The position numbers and the translations under genes were made by a program. Below, in pieces: positions 10,442 to 18,331 of a DNA stretch of 64,000 nucleotides (positions within the stretch are counted from its first letter, which is position 1; every line of letters starts with the position of its first letter). The stretch is from positions 33,400-97,399 of the forward strand of contig JAUJOT010000008.1 in NCBI GenBank assembly GCA_030447505.1, given 5' to 3'. Source of the DNA: Solirubrobacteraceae bacterium. Lineage in GTDB: Bacteria > Actinomycetota > Thermoleophilia > Solirubrobacterales > Solirubrobacteraceae. The notes under the pieces were generated by a model. That model worked only from the letters and a program-made list of their open reading frames with translations. It had not been told where the DNA came from and did no database searches.

Positions 10442-10500
10442 ACCTGCCTCATTGCTCGACCGTCGCAACCGCCGTCCCCGAACGGAGGTCCTCGCGATGA
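10438..10500 (+). CDS. Mini-ORF 1 between rplR and rpsE (20 aa)
   Basis: ATG at 10438 overlaps the rplR stop (ATGA) and opens [20 protein letters not shown], ending at TGA 10498-10500. That stop again forms ATGA with the next mini-ORF. A GGAGG motif in its 3' part sits 8 bases before the next ATG. The reading frame is preserved relative to mini-ORF 2 with a conservative Glu/Asp change. A linker role in translational coupling is inferred; no known peptide family is recognised. Confidence 0.45.
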   Translation: MNLPHCSTVATAVPERRSSR

Positions 10501-10559
10501 CTGCGCGCCATTGCTCGACCGTCGCAACCGCCGTCCCCGATCGGAGGTCCTCGCGATGA
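10450..10559 (+). repeat. 59-bp-period tandem near-duplication before rpsE
   Basis: The 51-base segment CATTGCTCGACCG...CTCGCGATGA occurs at 10450-10500 and again at 10509-10559 with one substitution (A to T, Glu to Asp). Each copy carries the GGAGG ribosome-binding site and an ATGA stop/start overlap. The period is 59 bases, which keeps each 63-base mini-ORF overlapping the next by four bases. Confidence 0.95.
10497..10559 (+). CDS. Mini-ORF 2 between rplR and rpsE (20 aa)
   Basis: The tandem relative of mini-ORF 1 reads [20 protein letters not shown]. It starts in an ATGA overlap with mini-ORF 1 and ends in an ATGA overlap with the rpsE start (TGA 10557-10559, ATG 10556). Sixteen of 20 residues match mini-ORF 1. 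Ribosomes could thus pass rplR, mini-ORF 1, mini-ORF 2 and rpsE without leaving the message. Confidence 0.45.
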   Translation: MTARHCSTVATAVPDRRSSR

Positions 10560-11251
10560 GCGCCCCAGTCGTCGACCGCTCGGTCAACCAGGCGGGCCTG
10601 GATCTGCAGGAGCGCGTGGTCGAGATCAACCGCGTTGCCAAGGTCGTCAAGGGCGGCCGTCGCTTCTCCTTTACCGCACTGGTCGTCGTCGGCGACGAGC
10701 GCGACGTCGTCGGTGTCGGCTACGGCAAGGCAAACGAGGTCCCGCTCGCGATCCAGAAGGGCGTCGAGCAGGCAAAGAAGAACCTCTTCCGGGTGCCCAA
10801 GCACGGTCAGACGATCACGCACACGACGACCGGCGTCTACGGTGCCGGCCGCGTCTTCATGAAGCCTGCCTCGCCCGGTACGGGCGTGATCGCCGGCGGC
10901 GGCGTGCGCGCGGTGCTCGAGCTCGCCGGAATCCACGACATCCTGTCGAAGTCGCTGGGCTCGCAGAACCCGATCAACCTCGTCAAGGCGACGGTCGCCG
11001 GCCTGCAGGGCCTGCGCCGGCCGGAGGAGGTCGCCGAGCTGCGCGGCCTGTCGATCAACCAGGTGCTCGGGCTCGGCGGCGGCGACGACCTCGCAGCCGA
11101 GATGATCGCCGGAACAGACGCCGAGTCCGGCGTCGATCCCGCCGCCGTCGCGGTGGCAGCCGATCAGCGGACCGCCGCTGAGCCGGCCGCCGATGAGCCG
11201 GCCGCCGCTGAGCCGGCCGCCGCGACCGCCGCCGAGGAGCCTGCGTCCTGA
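10556..11251 (+). CDS. rpsE: 30S ribosomal protein S5 with Ala-rich C-terminal extension
   Basis: A 231-residue protein; usual S5 is about 165-200. The S5 core has [22 protein letters not shown] in two blocks, [21 protein letters not shown] and [14 protein letters not shown]. After about residue 175 comes an acidic, Ala/Glu/Pro-repeat tail (repeats of AAEPAADEP) ending EEPAS. S5 shapes decoding accuracy. ATG 10556 has GGAGG 8 bases upstream and is coupled to the preceding mini-ORF. The stop and the rpmD start share one base. Confidence 0.96.
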   Translation: MSAPVVDRSVNQAGLDLQERVVEINRVAKVVKGGRRFSFTALVVVGDERDVVGVGYGKANEVPLAIQKGVEQAKKNLFRVPKHGQTITHTTTGVYGAGRVFMKPASPGTGVIAGGGVRAVLELAGIHDILSKSLGSQNPINLVKATVAGLQGLRRPEEVAELRGLSINQVLGLGGGDDLAAEMIAGTDAESGVDPAAVAVAADQRTAAEPAADEPAAAEPAAATAAEEPAS

Positions 11252-11427
11252 TGAAGATCACGCAGTACAAATCCAGGAACGGGTCCGATCAGCGCCAGAT
11301 CGACACGCTGCGCTCGCTGGGCCTGCGCCGTATCGGGCACGTCGTCGAGATCGACGACACGCCGCAGTCGCGCGGGATGGTTCACCGCGTGCGCCATCTC
11401 GTTCGCGTCGTCGAGGAGAAGCGATGA
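11251..11427 (+). CDS. rpmD: 50S ribosomal protein L30
   Basis: A 58-residue protein starting [18 protein letters not shown], with LRSLGLRRIGHVVEIDDTP, the L30 core. It lies between S5 and L15 as in most bacteria. The ATG overlaps the rpsE stop (TGATG) and the TGA stop at 11425-11427 overlaps the rplO ATG as ATGA. Confidence 0.95.
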   Translation: MKITQYKSRNGSDQRQIDTLRSLGLRRIGHVVEIDDTPQSRGMVHRVRHLVRVVEEKR

Positions 11428-11933
11428 CCCCGCCTGAGCCCGACGAGATCGACCCCGAGGACATCGGGCTGCACTCGCTCAAGCCCGCCCCCGGCAGCCG
11501 CAAGCCGCGCAAGCGCGTCGGCCGCGGGCACGGCTCGGGGCACGGGAAGACGTCGGGTCGCGGCCACAAGGGCGCCGGCGCGCGCTCCGGTTCGAAGACG
11601 CGGCCGGGCTTCGAGGGCGGCCAGATGCCGCTGCACATGCGGATGCGCAAGCTGCGCGGTCCGCACATGAAGAAGTCGATGCCCTTCGAGCCGTTTCGAA
11701 CGCACACGCAGGCCGTCAACCTGCAGGACCTCGAGCGGCGCTTCGAGGAGGGCGACGAGGTCACGCTCGAGGCGCTGAAGGCCAAGGGCCTGGGCACGCG
11801 CAAGGACGTCGCGGTGAAGATCCTCGCCAAGGGCGCGATCTCCAAGCCGCTGACCGTCCACGCGCACGCGTTCAGCGCCGCCGCCCGCGAGGCGATCGAA
11901 GCGGCCGGCGGCACCTGTAGCACCCTCGACTAG
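11424..11933 (+). CDS. rplO: 50S ribosomal protein L15
   Basis: A 169-residue protein. After a short acidic start (PPEPDEIDPEDIG) it has LHSLKPAPGSRK, then RVGRGHGSGHGKTSGRGHKG and GFEGGQMPLHMRMRKL, typical of L15. ATG 11424 is coupled to rpmD. About 100 bases follow before secY. Confidence 0.96.
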   Translation: MTPPEPDEIDPEDIGLHSLKPAPGSRKPRKRVGRGHGSGHGKTSGRGHKGAGARSGSKTRPGFEGGQMPLHMRMRKLRGPHMKKSMPFEPFRTHTQAVNLQDLERRFEEGDEVTLEALKAKGLGTRKDVAVKILAKGAISKPLTVHAHAFSAAAREAIEAAGGTCSTLD

Positions 11934-12037
11934 CACGCGACGACGATCCGGGAAGACCAGACAGAGCTTCGGGCCGGGCGTACCAGCAGCGTCGCCGCCG
12001 GCAGCCTCGCCGGCGCGGTGCTCTAACCTGATGCGTC

Positions 12038-13309
12038 GTGCTTTCGACGATCCTCAAGGCCTTCAAGGTCGCGGACATCCGCAAGAAGCTTGCGATCACG
12101 ATGTTCATCCTCGCGCTCTACCGGCTGGGGGCGCACATCCCCGTGCCGGGGATCAACGTCGAGGCCGTCAAGGCGGTGCAGGACTCGTTCAGCGGCTCGA
12201 GCATCCTCGGCTTCCTGAACCTCTTCAGCGGCGGCGGCCTGTCGCGGATCGCCCTGTTCGCGCTGGGGATCATGCCGTACATCACGGCCTCGATCATCCT
12301 TCAGCTTCTGACCGTCGTCGTGCCCTCGCTCGAGAAGCTGCAGAAGGAGGGCGAGGTCGGTCAGCAGCGGATCACGCAGTACACGCGCTACCTCACGGTC
12401 GGGCTGTCGTTCGGCCAGGCGATCGGCTACGTCTTCCTGTTTCGCTCGTTCACGGCCAGCGCCGGCCAGCCGATCATCGACAACTTCAACGCCGCGCGCG
12501 TCTTCATGATCGTCATCTCGCTGACCGCCGGCTCGATCCTCCTCATGTGGATGGGCGAGCTCATCACGCAGCGCGGCATCGGCAACGGGATCTCGCTGAT
12601 GATCTTCGCCTCGATCGTCTCCGGGCTGCCCAACGGCGTGCAGGCGTGGGCGACGAGCCCCGACCCCGTCTTCAAGGTCATGATGCCGTTCATCGCGCTG
12701 GGCGTGATCGCCGCGATCGTCTTCGTCCAGGAAGGCCAGCGGCGGATCCCGATCCAGTACGCCAAGCGCGTGATCGGCCGGCGCATGACGCAGGGCGGCC
12801 AGACCTACCTGCCGCTGCGCGTGAACATGGCGGGCGTCATCCCGGTGATCTTCGCGGCCTCGATCATGGCCTTCCCGCCGACCGTCGGACAGCTGCTCAA
12901 CAACGAGTTCGGCCGTGACTTCGCCGCGTTCTTCTCGCCCAACGGCTGGGCCTACATCGTCGGCGAGTCGATCTTCATCGTGCTGTTCACGTACTTCTAC
13001 ACGGCCGTCACGTTCAATCCGGTCGACCAGTCCGAGAACCTCAAGAAGTACGGCGGCTTCATCCCCGGGGTGCGGCCGGGCAGGCCGACGGCGGAGTTCC
13101 TCGATCGCGTGCTCGCGCGGCTGACGTTCCCCGGCGCGCTGTACCTCGCCGCGGTCGCCGCGATGCCGACGATCCTGATCAACCAGACGAGCGCCAACTT
13201 CTTCTTCGGCGGCACCTCGATCCTGATCGTCGTGGGCGTCGCGCTGGACACGATGAAGCAACTCGAGGCGCAGCTGATGATGCGTGACTACGAGGGCTTC
13301 CTCAAGTAA
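12038..13309 (+). CDS. secY: Preprotein translocase subunit SecY
   Basis: A 423-residue integral membrane protein with about ten hydrophobic segments that forms the protein-conducting channel with SecE/SecG. Typical motifs include IPVPGIN in the first periplasmic region, SGGGLSRIALFALGIMPYI and YARRVIGRR-like QYAKRVIGRRMTQGG. The C-terminus MMRDYEGFLK is standard. The start is GTG at 12038. Confidence 0.97.
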   Translation: MLSTILKAFKVADIRKKLAITMFILALYRLGAHIPVPGINVEAVKAVQDSFSGSSILGFLNLFSGGGLSRIALFALGIMPYITASIILQLLTVVVPSLEKLQKEGEVGQQRITQYTRYLTVGLSFGQAIGYVFLFRSFTASAGQPIIDNFNAARVFMIVISLTAGSILLMWMGELITQRGIGNGISLMIFASIVSGLPNGVQAWATSPDPVFKVMMPFIALGVIAAIVFVQEGQRRIPIQYAKRVIGRRMTQGGQTYLPLRVNMAGVIPVIFAASIMAFPPTVGQLLNNEFGRDFAAFFSPNGWAYIVGESIFIVLFTYFYTAVTFNPVDQSENLKKYGGFIPGVRPGRPTAEFLDRVLARLTFPGALYLAAVAAMPTILINQTSANFFFGGTSILIVVGVALDTMKQLEAQLMMRDYEGFLK

Positions 13310-13433
13310 CGTCGTTCGCAGGCCGAACAAACCTTCTCCGCGCGTCGCGGATGACCGTTTCGCCGTCCGCGAGCCGCGAGCGGCCGCCTGCTGCCTGCCG
13401 GCGACGTCACCTCAGTAGTCTCTCGCCCCCCTC

Positions 13434-14111
13434 ATGTCGAGCGAGCTCAACCTCATCCTGCTCGGCCCTCCGGGCGCCGGCAAGGGCACCCAGGCCGAGC
13501 GGCTCACCGACGACTTCAATCTGCCGTACATCTCGACCGGGGAGATCCTGCGCGCCGCGGCGCGCGACCAGACCGAGCTCGGCACGCTGGCGAAGTCCTA
13601 CATGGACAGGGGCGAGCTCGTACCCGACGCCGTCATCACCGCGGTGATCCTCGAGGCGCTCAACAGCGCCGACGCGCGCGACGGGTTCCTGCTCGACGGC
13701 TTTCCGCGCACGCTGCCGCAGGCCGACGCCCTCGCGCTGGGGCTCGAGGCCTCCGAGCGTCGCCTGACGGCCGTGATCCTCATCGAGGTGCCCGACGAGG
13801 AGGTCGAGCGCCGGCTGTCGGGGCGTCGCGTCAGCGTCAAGACCGGGCGCGTCTACCACGTCGACTTCGATCCGCCGAAGCACGAGGGCCGCTGCGACGT
13901 CGACGGCTCGCGGCTGATCCAGCGCGACGACGACAGGCCCGAGACGATCGCCAAGCGCCTGGCCGTCTATCACGCCGAGACGGAGCCGCTCGCGGACTAC
14001 TACGAGGAGCGCGGCCTGCTGCGGCGCTTCGACGGGACGCGGGCGCCGACCGAGGTGCACGACCACATCCGCGCGACGATTGCCACGCTGCGCCTCGAAG
14101 ACGAGTTGTAG
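13434..14111 (+). CDS. adk: Adenylate kinase
   Basis: A 225-residue long-type adenylate kinase (ATP + AMP = 2 ADP). The P-loop GPPGAGKGT is at residues 10-18, followed by the AMP-binding DGFPRTLPQADAL segment and the LID domain YHVDFDPPKHEG. The zinc site of the LID is degenerate: the first CxxC is replaced by SVKT and only one cysteine of the second pair remains (CDVDG). The secY-adk-map order is classical. ATG 13434 has only a poor ribosome-binding site. Confidence 0.97.
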   Translation: MSSELNLILLGPPGAGKGTQAERLTDDFNLPYISTGEILRAAARDQTELGTLAKSYMDRGELVPDAVITAVILEALNSADARDGFLLDGFPRTLPQADALALGLEASERRLTAVILIEVPDEEVERRLSGRRVSVKTGRVYHVDFDPPKHEGRCDVDGSRLIQRDDDRPETIAKRLAVYHAETEPLADYYEERGLLRRFDGTRAPTEVHDHIRATIATLRLEDEL

Positions 14112-14120
14112 GGCCTGCAG

Positions 14121-14882
14121 GTGATCGTCAAGAAGACCCCGGAGCAGATCGACAAGATGGCGGCGGCGGGCGAGATCCTCGTCCGCGCGCTGGAGCTCGT
14201 CGAACGCAAGATCCGGCCCGGGATCACGACCAGCGAGCTCGACGCCGCGGCGGAGAAGTTCATCCGCTCCCAGGGCGCGACGCCCGCCTTCAAGGGCTAC
14301 CGCGGCTTTCCGCGCTCGCTGTGCATCTCGCCCAACTCGATGGTCGTGCACGGGATCCCAGGCTCCTACACGCTGCGCAAGGGCGACATCCTCTCCGTCG
14401 ACTGCGGCGTCGTGCTCGACGGCTGGGTCGCGGATGCGGCCCGGACGTTCCCGGTCGGGCCGATCTCGCAGACCGCGCGCAAGCTGCTGGACACGACCGA
14501 GCGCTCGTTGTTCGCCGCCGCCGCGCAGTGCCGCCCGGGCAACCGGCTCGGCGACGTGTCGCACTCGGTGCAGGCGGTCGTCGAGGCGGAGGGGCTGTCG
14601 GTCGTGCGCTCGCTGGTCGGTCACGGCATCGGGCGCGACATGCACGAGGACCCGCAGATCCCCAACTACGGCGCGCCCGGCAAGGGCGTCAAGCTCGAGG
14701 AGGGGATGGTCTTCGCGGTCGAGCCGATGGTCACCGTCGGGCGCCACGCCGTCCGGATGGCGGAGGACCACTGGGCGATCTACTCGCAGGACGGCTCGCT
14801 GGCCGCACACTTCGAGTTTACGATCGCCGTCACGGCCGACGGTCCACGCGTGCTGACTCCGTGGCACGAATCGCCTGACTGA
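14121..14882 (+). CDS. map: Methionine aminopeptidase, type I
   Basis: A 253-residue enzyme that removes initiator Met. The five metal ligands are visible: two Asp in [19 protein letters not shown], His in [13 protein letters not shown], and Glu in FAVEPMVT and HFEFTIAV. The start is GTG at 14121, nine bases after adk. It is followed by an 83-base gap to rpmJ that is too short for infA, which usually lies here. Confidence 0.97.
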   Translation: MIVKKTPEQIDKMAAAGEILVRALELVERKIRPGITTSELDAAAEKFIRSQGATPAFKGYRGFPRSLCISPNSMVVHGIPGSYTLRKGDILSVDCGVVLDGWVADAARTFPVGPISQTARKLLDTTERSLFAAAAQCRPGNRLGDVSHSVQAVVEAEGLSVVRSLVGHGIGRDMHEDPQIPNYGAPGKGVKLEEGMVFAVEPMVTVGRHAVRMAEDHWAIYSQDGSLAAHFEFTIAVTADGPRVLTPWHESPD

Positions 14883-14965
14883 GGCGCTTTGCTACCCTCA
14901 TTGGTCGCGCCTGCGCCAGGACGCATGTCCTGCGCGCGTTTCCTCACGTCTGCAAGAAGGGGCTC

Positions 14966-15079
14966 ATGAAGGTACGACCGTCGGTGAAGCCGATGTGCGA
15001 AAAGTGCAAGATCATCCGTCGCCACGGCGCCGTCCTGGTGATCTGCTCCAATCCGCGTCACAAGCAGCGTCAGGGGTAG
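14966..15079 (+). CDS. rpmJ: 50S ribosomal protein L36
   Basis: A 37-residue protein starting [19 protein letters not shown]. The zinc ligands are CEKC, then Cys in VICSNPRH and His in PRHKQRQG, the usual C-C-C-H set. The ATG at 14966 is preceded by an AAGAAGGGG ribosome-binding site. It lies three bases before rpsM. Confidence 0.97.
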   Translation: MKVRPSVKPMCEKCKIIRRHGAVLVICSNPRHKQRQG

Positions 15080-15081
15080 GG

Positions 15082-15462
15082 ATGGCTCGGATAGCCGGCA
15101 TCAACATCCCCTTGAACAAGCGCGCCGAGATCGGCCTGACGTACATCTACGGCGTCGGGCGGCCGACCGCCAACGAGATCCTGCGCAAGACGAGCATCGA
15201 GCCCGACCGCAAGGTCCGCGACCTCACCGAGGACGAGGTGTCCCGGCTGCGCGAGGCGATCGACGACCTCACCGTCGAGGGCGACCTGCGCCGCGAGCGC
15301 TCACAGAACATCAAGCGCCTGATGGAGATCGGGTGCTACCGCGGCCTGCGTCATCGCCGCAACCTGCCCGTTCGGGGGCAGAACACGAAGACGAACGCCC
15401 GCACGCGCAAAGGGCCGAAGCGCATGCAGGTTGCCGGCAAGAAGAAGGCCACGAAGAAATAG
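15082..15462 (+). CDS. rpsM: 30S ribosomal protein S13
   Basis: A 126-residue protein starting [24 protein letters not shown], a classic S13 start. The H2TH-like core is followed by [17 protein letters not shown] and a basic tail ending KKKATKK that contacts P-site tRNA. ATG 15082 is used; upstream in-frame codons overlap rpmJ. Confidence 0.98.
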   Translation: MARIAGINIPLNKRAEIGLTYIYGVGRPTANEILRKTSIEPDRKVRDLTEDEVSRLREAIDDLTVEGDLRRERSQNIKRLMEIGCYRGLRHRRNLPVRGQNTKTNARTRKGPKRMQVAGKKKATKK

Positions 15463-15474
15463 AGGACATCCCCG

Positions 15475-15870
15475 TTGCCTGCACCCAAGCGACCCCAGCG
15501 TGGCCGACGCAAGCCGAAGAAGAACATCCCGATCGGCCAAGCCCACATCAAGACCTCCTTCAACAACACGATCGTCTCGCTGTCCGACAAGGACGGCAAC
15601 GTGATCGCGTGGGAGTCCGCCGGCGGTGCCGGCTTCAAGGGTTCGCGCAAGTCGACGCCGTTCGCCGCTCAGGTCACCGCCGACGCCGCTGCACGCAAGG
15701 GCATCGACCAGGGCCTGCAGAAGGTCGAGGTCTTCGTCAAGGGCCCCGGCTCGGGCCGCGAGACCGCGATCCGCTCGCTGCAGGCCGCCGGGCTCGAGGT
15801 CACCGGCGTCCGCGACGTCACTCCACAGGCACACAACGGCTGCCGCCCCCGCAAGCGGCGAAGGGTCTGA
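15475..15870 (+). CDS. rpsK: 30S ribosomal protein S11
   Basis: A 131-residue protein with ASFNNTIV-type segment [28 protein letters not shown], and the C-terminal signature [18 protein letters not shown]. The start is TTG at 15475, the only start in frame that gives the full S11 N-terminus, with GAGGA upstream. S11 forms the 30S platform. Confidence 0.97.
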   Translation: MPAPKRPQRGRRKPKKNIPIGQAHIKTSFNNTIVSLSDKDGNVIAWESAGGAGFKGSRKSTPFAAQVTADAAARKGIDQGLQKVEVFVKGPGSGRETAIRSLQAAGLEVTGVRDVTPQAHNGCRPRKRRRV

Positions 15871-15877
15871 TCACCGC

Positions 15878-16498
15878 ATGGCACGCGATTCATCTCCCCA
15901 GTGCAAGCAGTGCCGCCGGGAGGGGCAGAAGCTCTTCCTCAAGGGCGAGCGCTGCCTGACCGACAAGTGCGGCGTCGAGCGCCGCGCGTACCCGCCCGGC
16001 GATCACGGGCGCGGGCGCCAGAAGCAGTCGGAGTACCGCGTCCAGCTGCGCGAGAAGCAGAAGGCGCGTCGCTACTACGGCGTACTCGAAAAGCAGTTCC
16101 GCATCTACTACGACAAGGCCTCGCGGCAGGACGGCATCACAGGGGAGAACCTGCTGTCGATCCTCGAGTCGCGGCTGGACAACGTCCTCGTGCGCCTCGG
16201 ATTCGCCGGCTCGCGCCGCCAGGCGCGCCAGTTCATCCGCCACGGGCACTGGACGGTCAACGGTCGCCGCGTCGACATCCCGAGCTTTCAGGTGAGCGAG
16301 GGCGACGTCATCGCGGTCAAGGCCGGTACGCCCGTCGAGCCCCTCATTCGCGACGCCACCGAGATGACGGCCCAGGTTCCCGCGTGGCTGCAGGCCGACC
16401 ATGACTCCCTGACCGCAAAGGTGCTGCGCAAGCCCGAGCGCAGGGAGATCGCTGCTCCGGTGCAGGAGCAGCTCATCGTCGAGCTGTACTCGAAGTAA
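15878..16498 (+). CDS. rpsD: 30S ribosomal protein S4
   Basis: A 206-residue protein with an N-terminal zinc site (CKQC, then CLTDKC) and the S4 RNA-binding domain LESRLDNVLVRLGFAGSRRQARQFIRHGH split over adjacent blocks. It nucleates 30S assembly and commonly acts as a repressor of the alpha operon. ATG 15878 follows the rpsK stop by seven bases. Confidence 0.97.
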   Translation: MARDSSPQCKQCRREGQKLFLKGERCLTDKCGVERRAYPPGDHGRGRQKQSEYRVQLREKQKARRYYGVLEKQFRIYYDKASRQDGITGENLLSILESRLDNVLVRLGFAGSRRQARQFIRHGHWTVNGRRVDIPSFQVSEGDVIAVKAGTPVEPLIRDATEMTAQVPAWLQADHDSLTAKVLRKPERREIAAPVQEQLIVELYSK

Positions 16499-16585
16499 CC
16501 ATCCCTTTCCACAGCTTTGCGCTCGTGCGCGCAGGGATCGCAGCGCGCAGCCGCCCACAAGTGACACCCCGACGTTAGGACCCTG

Positions 16586-17569
16586 ATGCTCGACTTCCAA
16601 GTCCCCCGGATCACCAGTGAGACGGTCGAGGAGAACCGCGGCTCGTTCACGATCGAGCCGCTCGACCGTGGTTTCGGCTACACGTTCGGCAACTCGCTGC
16701 GGCGCGTGCTGCTGAGCTCGCTCGCCGGCGCCGCCGTCACGAGCGTGCGTATCGAGGGGGTCGCGCACGAGTTCTCGACGATCAAGGGCGTCAAGGAGGA
16801 CGTGACCGACATCGTCCTCAACCTGAAGGGCATCGTCTGCCGGATGCATTCCGACGCCACCGAGGTCGAGGCCCCGCTCGTCGTCAGCGGTCCCGGCGAG
16901 ATCACCGCGCGTGACATCGACCTGCCCTCGGGCGTCGAGGTGCTCAACCCCGACGTGCACATCGCCACGCTCGAGAAGAAGACCAAGCTGGAGCTGTACC
17001 TCACGGTCGGCCGTGGCCGTGGCTACCGCCAGTCGGAGGACAACAAGTCCCCCGACCAGCCGATCGGCGTCATCCCGATCGACTCGATCTTCTCGCCGGT
17101 GCGGCGCGTCGCCTACGGCGTCGAACCCGCCCGCGTCGGACAGCGCACCGACTACGACAAGCTCACGCTCGACATCGAGACCGATGGGTCGATCGACCCG
17201 CAGGCCGCGCTGCGCGAGGCGGCCGAGATCCTCATCGCCCAGCTGGCGATCTTCACCGACGCCGACCGCATCGAGGAGCTGCGCGCCGGTCCCGGCGGGC
17301 AGCTCGAGGGTTCCAACGGCCACGGAACGCTCGCGGGCGCCGTCGGCGGCGGCGCCTCGACCGGGCCGATGCACGACATCCTGATCGAGGAGCTCGAACT
17401 CGGCGTGCGGTCCTACAACTGCCTCAAGCGCGCCGGCATCCAGACCGTCGGCGACCTCATCTCGAAGTCCGAGGGCGAGCTCAACGCGATCCCGAACTTC
17501 GGCAAGAAGTCGATCGACGAGGTCATCGAGACCCTGCACAACCGGGGCCTCGATCTGCGGGCCGACTGA
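16586..17569 (+). CDS. rpoA: RNA polymerase alpha subunit
   Basis: A 327-residue protein. The N-terminal domain for dimerisation and beta/beta' binding contains RGFGYTFGNSLRRVLLSSL-type sequence (DRGFGYTFGNSLRRVLL). The C-terminal domain (from about 265) has ELELGVRSYNCLKRAGI and LNAIPNFGKKSIDEVIETL, the alpha-CTD that contacts UP elements and activators. ATG 16586 follows an 87-base spacer. Confidence 0.98.
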   Translation: MLDFQVPRITSETVEENRGSFTIEPLDRGFGYTFGNSLRRVLLSSLAGAAVTSVRIEGVAHEFSTIKGVKEDVTDIVLNLKGIVCRMHSDATEVEAPLVVSGPGEITARDIDLPSGVEVLNPDVHIATLEKKTKLELYLTVGRGRGYRQSEDNKSPDQPIGVIPIDSIFSPVRRVAYGVEPARVGQRTDYDKLTLDIETDGSIDPQAALREAAEILIAQLAIFTDADRIEELRAGPGGQLEGSNGHGTLAGAVGGGASTGPMHDILIEELELGVRSYNCLKRAGIQTVGDLISKSEGELNAIPNFGKKSIDEVIETLHNRGLDLRAD

Positions 17570-17589
17570 ACTACACTCCTGATCCGCTC

Positions 17590-17943
17590 ATGCGCCACCA
17601 GAGGACACGCAACAAGCTCAGCCGCGACTCGGCCCATCGCAAGGCGCTGCTCATGAACCTCTGCAAGGAGGTCATCGAGCATCAGCGGATCAAGACGTCG
17701 GCGGCCAAGGCGAAGGCCGTCAAGCCGGAGCTCGAGAAGCTGATCACGCTCGCCAAGCGCGGCGATCTGCATGCGCGGCGCCAGGCGCTCTCGACGCTCG
17801 GCCAGGACAAGTTCGTCGTGCACACGCTGTTCGCCGAGGTCGCTCCGCGGTACGCGGGGCGGTCTGGCGGCTACACCCGGATCCTGAAGCTGGGCCCTCG
17901 GCGGTCGGATTCGACCGAGATGGTCTACCTCGAGCTGGTCTGA
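17590..17943 (+). CDS. rplQ: 50S ribosomal protein L17
   Basis: A 117-residue protein starting MRHQRTRNKLSRDSAHRKALL, typical L17, and ending RILKLGPRRSDSTEMVYLELV. It is the last gene of the ribosomal superoperon and lies 20 bases after rpoA. A structured 388-bp spacer follows. Confidence 0.98.
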   Translation: MRHQRTRNKLSRDSAHRKALLMNLCKEVIEHQRIKTSAAKAKAVKPELEKLITLAKRGDLHARRQALSTLGQDKFVVHTLFAEVAPRYAGRSGGYTRILKLGPRRSDSTEMVYLELV

Positions 17944-17974
17944 GCGCTGGTCCGTCGCTTTCGGCGCTTGTGGC

Positions 17975-18094
17975 GGCGTCTTCCGGGTTGTCGGTATCGA
18001 CTCCCGGAAGAACACGTGTGACCGCCCGTAGGGCGTGCGCTGTTCAGTAGCCGCCAGACTCTTCCGGGAGCCGATCCCGCGCCCGGAAGACGCC
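17975..18094 (+). repeat. Four-arm inverted repeat set (two hairpins or one long stem)
   Basis: Arm 1 GGCGTCTTCCGGG (17975-17987) and arm 4 CCCGGAAGACGCC (18082-18094) are perfect 13-base complements. Arm 2 CCCGGAAGA (18003-18011) and arm 3 TCTTCCGGG (18060-18068) are complements of each other and of their neighbours. Arms 1-2 and 3-4 can form two short hairpins, or arms 1-4 and 2-3 one nested long stem. Confidence 0.85.
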
Positions 18095-18136
18095 GAGTGG
18101 CGTGTCTCGTGCGACGGATGCCGCCGGCAACCGGTG

Positions 18137-18173
18137 TGTCGAATGGTCGTCGCGGAACGACGGCGATTCGACA
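18137..18173 (+). repeat. Nested inverted repeat
   Basis: The outer arms TGTCGAAT (18137-18144) and ATTCGACA (18166-18173) enclose the inner arms GTCGT (18146-18150) and ACGAC (18157-18161) with a CGCGGA loop. A small asymmetric internal loop separates the two stems. Confidence 0.75.
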
Positions 18174-18193
18174 GACCCCCTCGGCCGCACCTT

Positions 18194-18234
18194 CGTGGCA
18201 CCCGTGCAGCGCTGAGCACTGCATAGCTGCCACG
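18194..18234 (+). repeat. Nested inverted repeat
   Basis: The outer arms CGTGGCA (18194-18200) and TGCCACG (18228-18234) flank the inner arms TGCAG (18205-18209) and CTGCA (18219-18223). The two stems are separated by symmetric four-base internal loops (CCCG and TAGC). Confidence 0.75.
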
Positions 18235-18273
18235 CACGTCGACGACACGAACCTCCTTCATCGCTGCCGTTCA

Positions 18274-18295
18274 CGAGCGCGGGCGCCCGCGCTCG
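18274..18295 (+). repeat. 22-bp perfect palindrome upstream of truA
   Basis: CGAGCGCGGGC followed by its exact complement GCCCGCGCTCG, with no spacer. It lies 36 bases before the truA start and could be a protein-binding site or part of a hairpin. Confidence 0.7.
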
Positions 18296-18331
18296 CGACC
18301 GGCTTCACCGCGACGCCATAGCCTCTCCCAC

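Larger units (their letters stand above)
17944..18331 (+). other. Hairpin-rich intergenic region after the ribosomal superoperon
   Basis: No credible gene is present in these 388 bases. They contain, in order, two related hairpins with TCTTCCGGG/CCCGGAAGA arms, a nested hairpin at 18137-18173, a second nested hairpin at 18194-18234 and a 22-bp palindrome at 18274-18295. No long T-run marks a classical intrinsic terminator. The region could end the operon transcript, be a noncoding RNA or a small mobile repeat. Confidence 0.6.
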
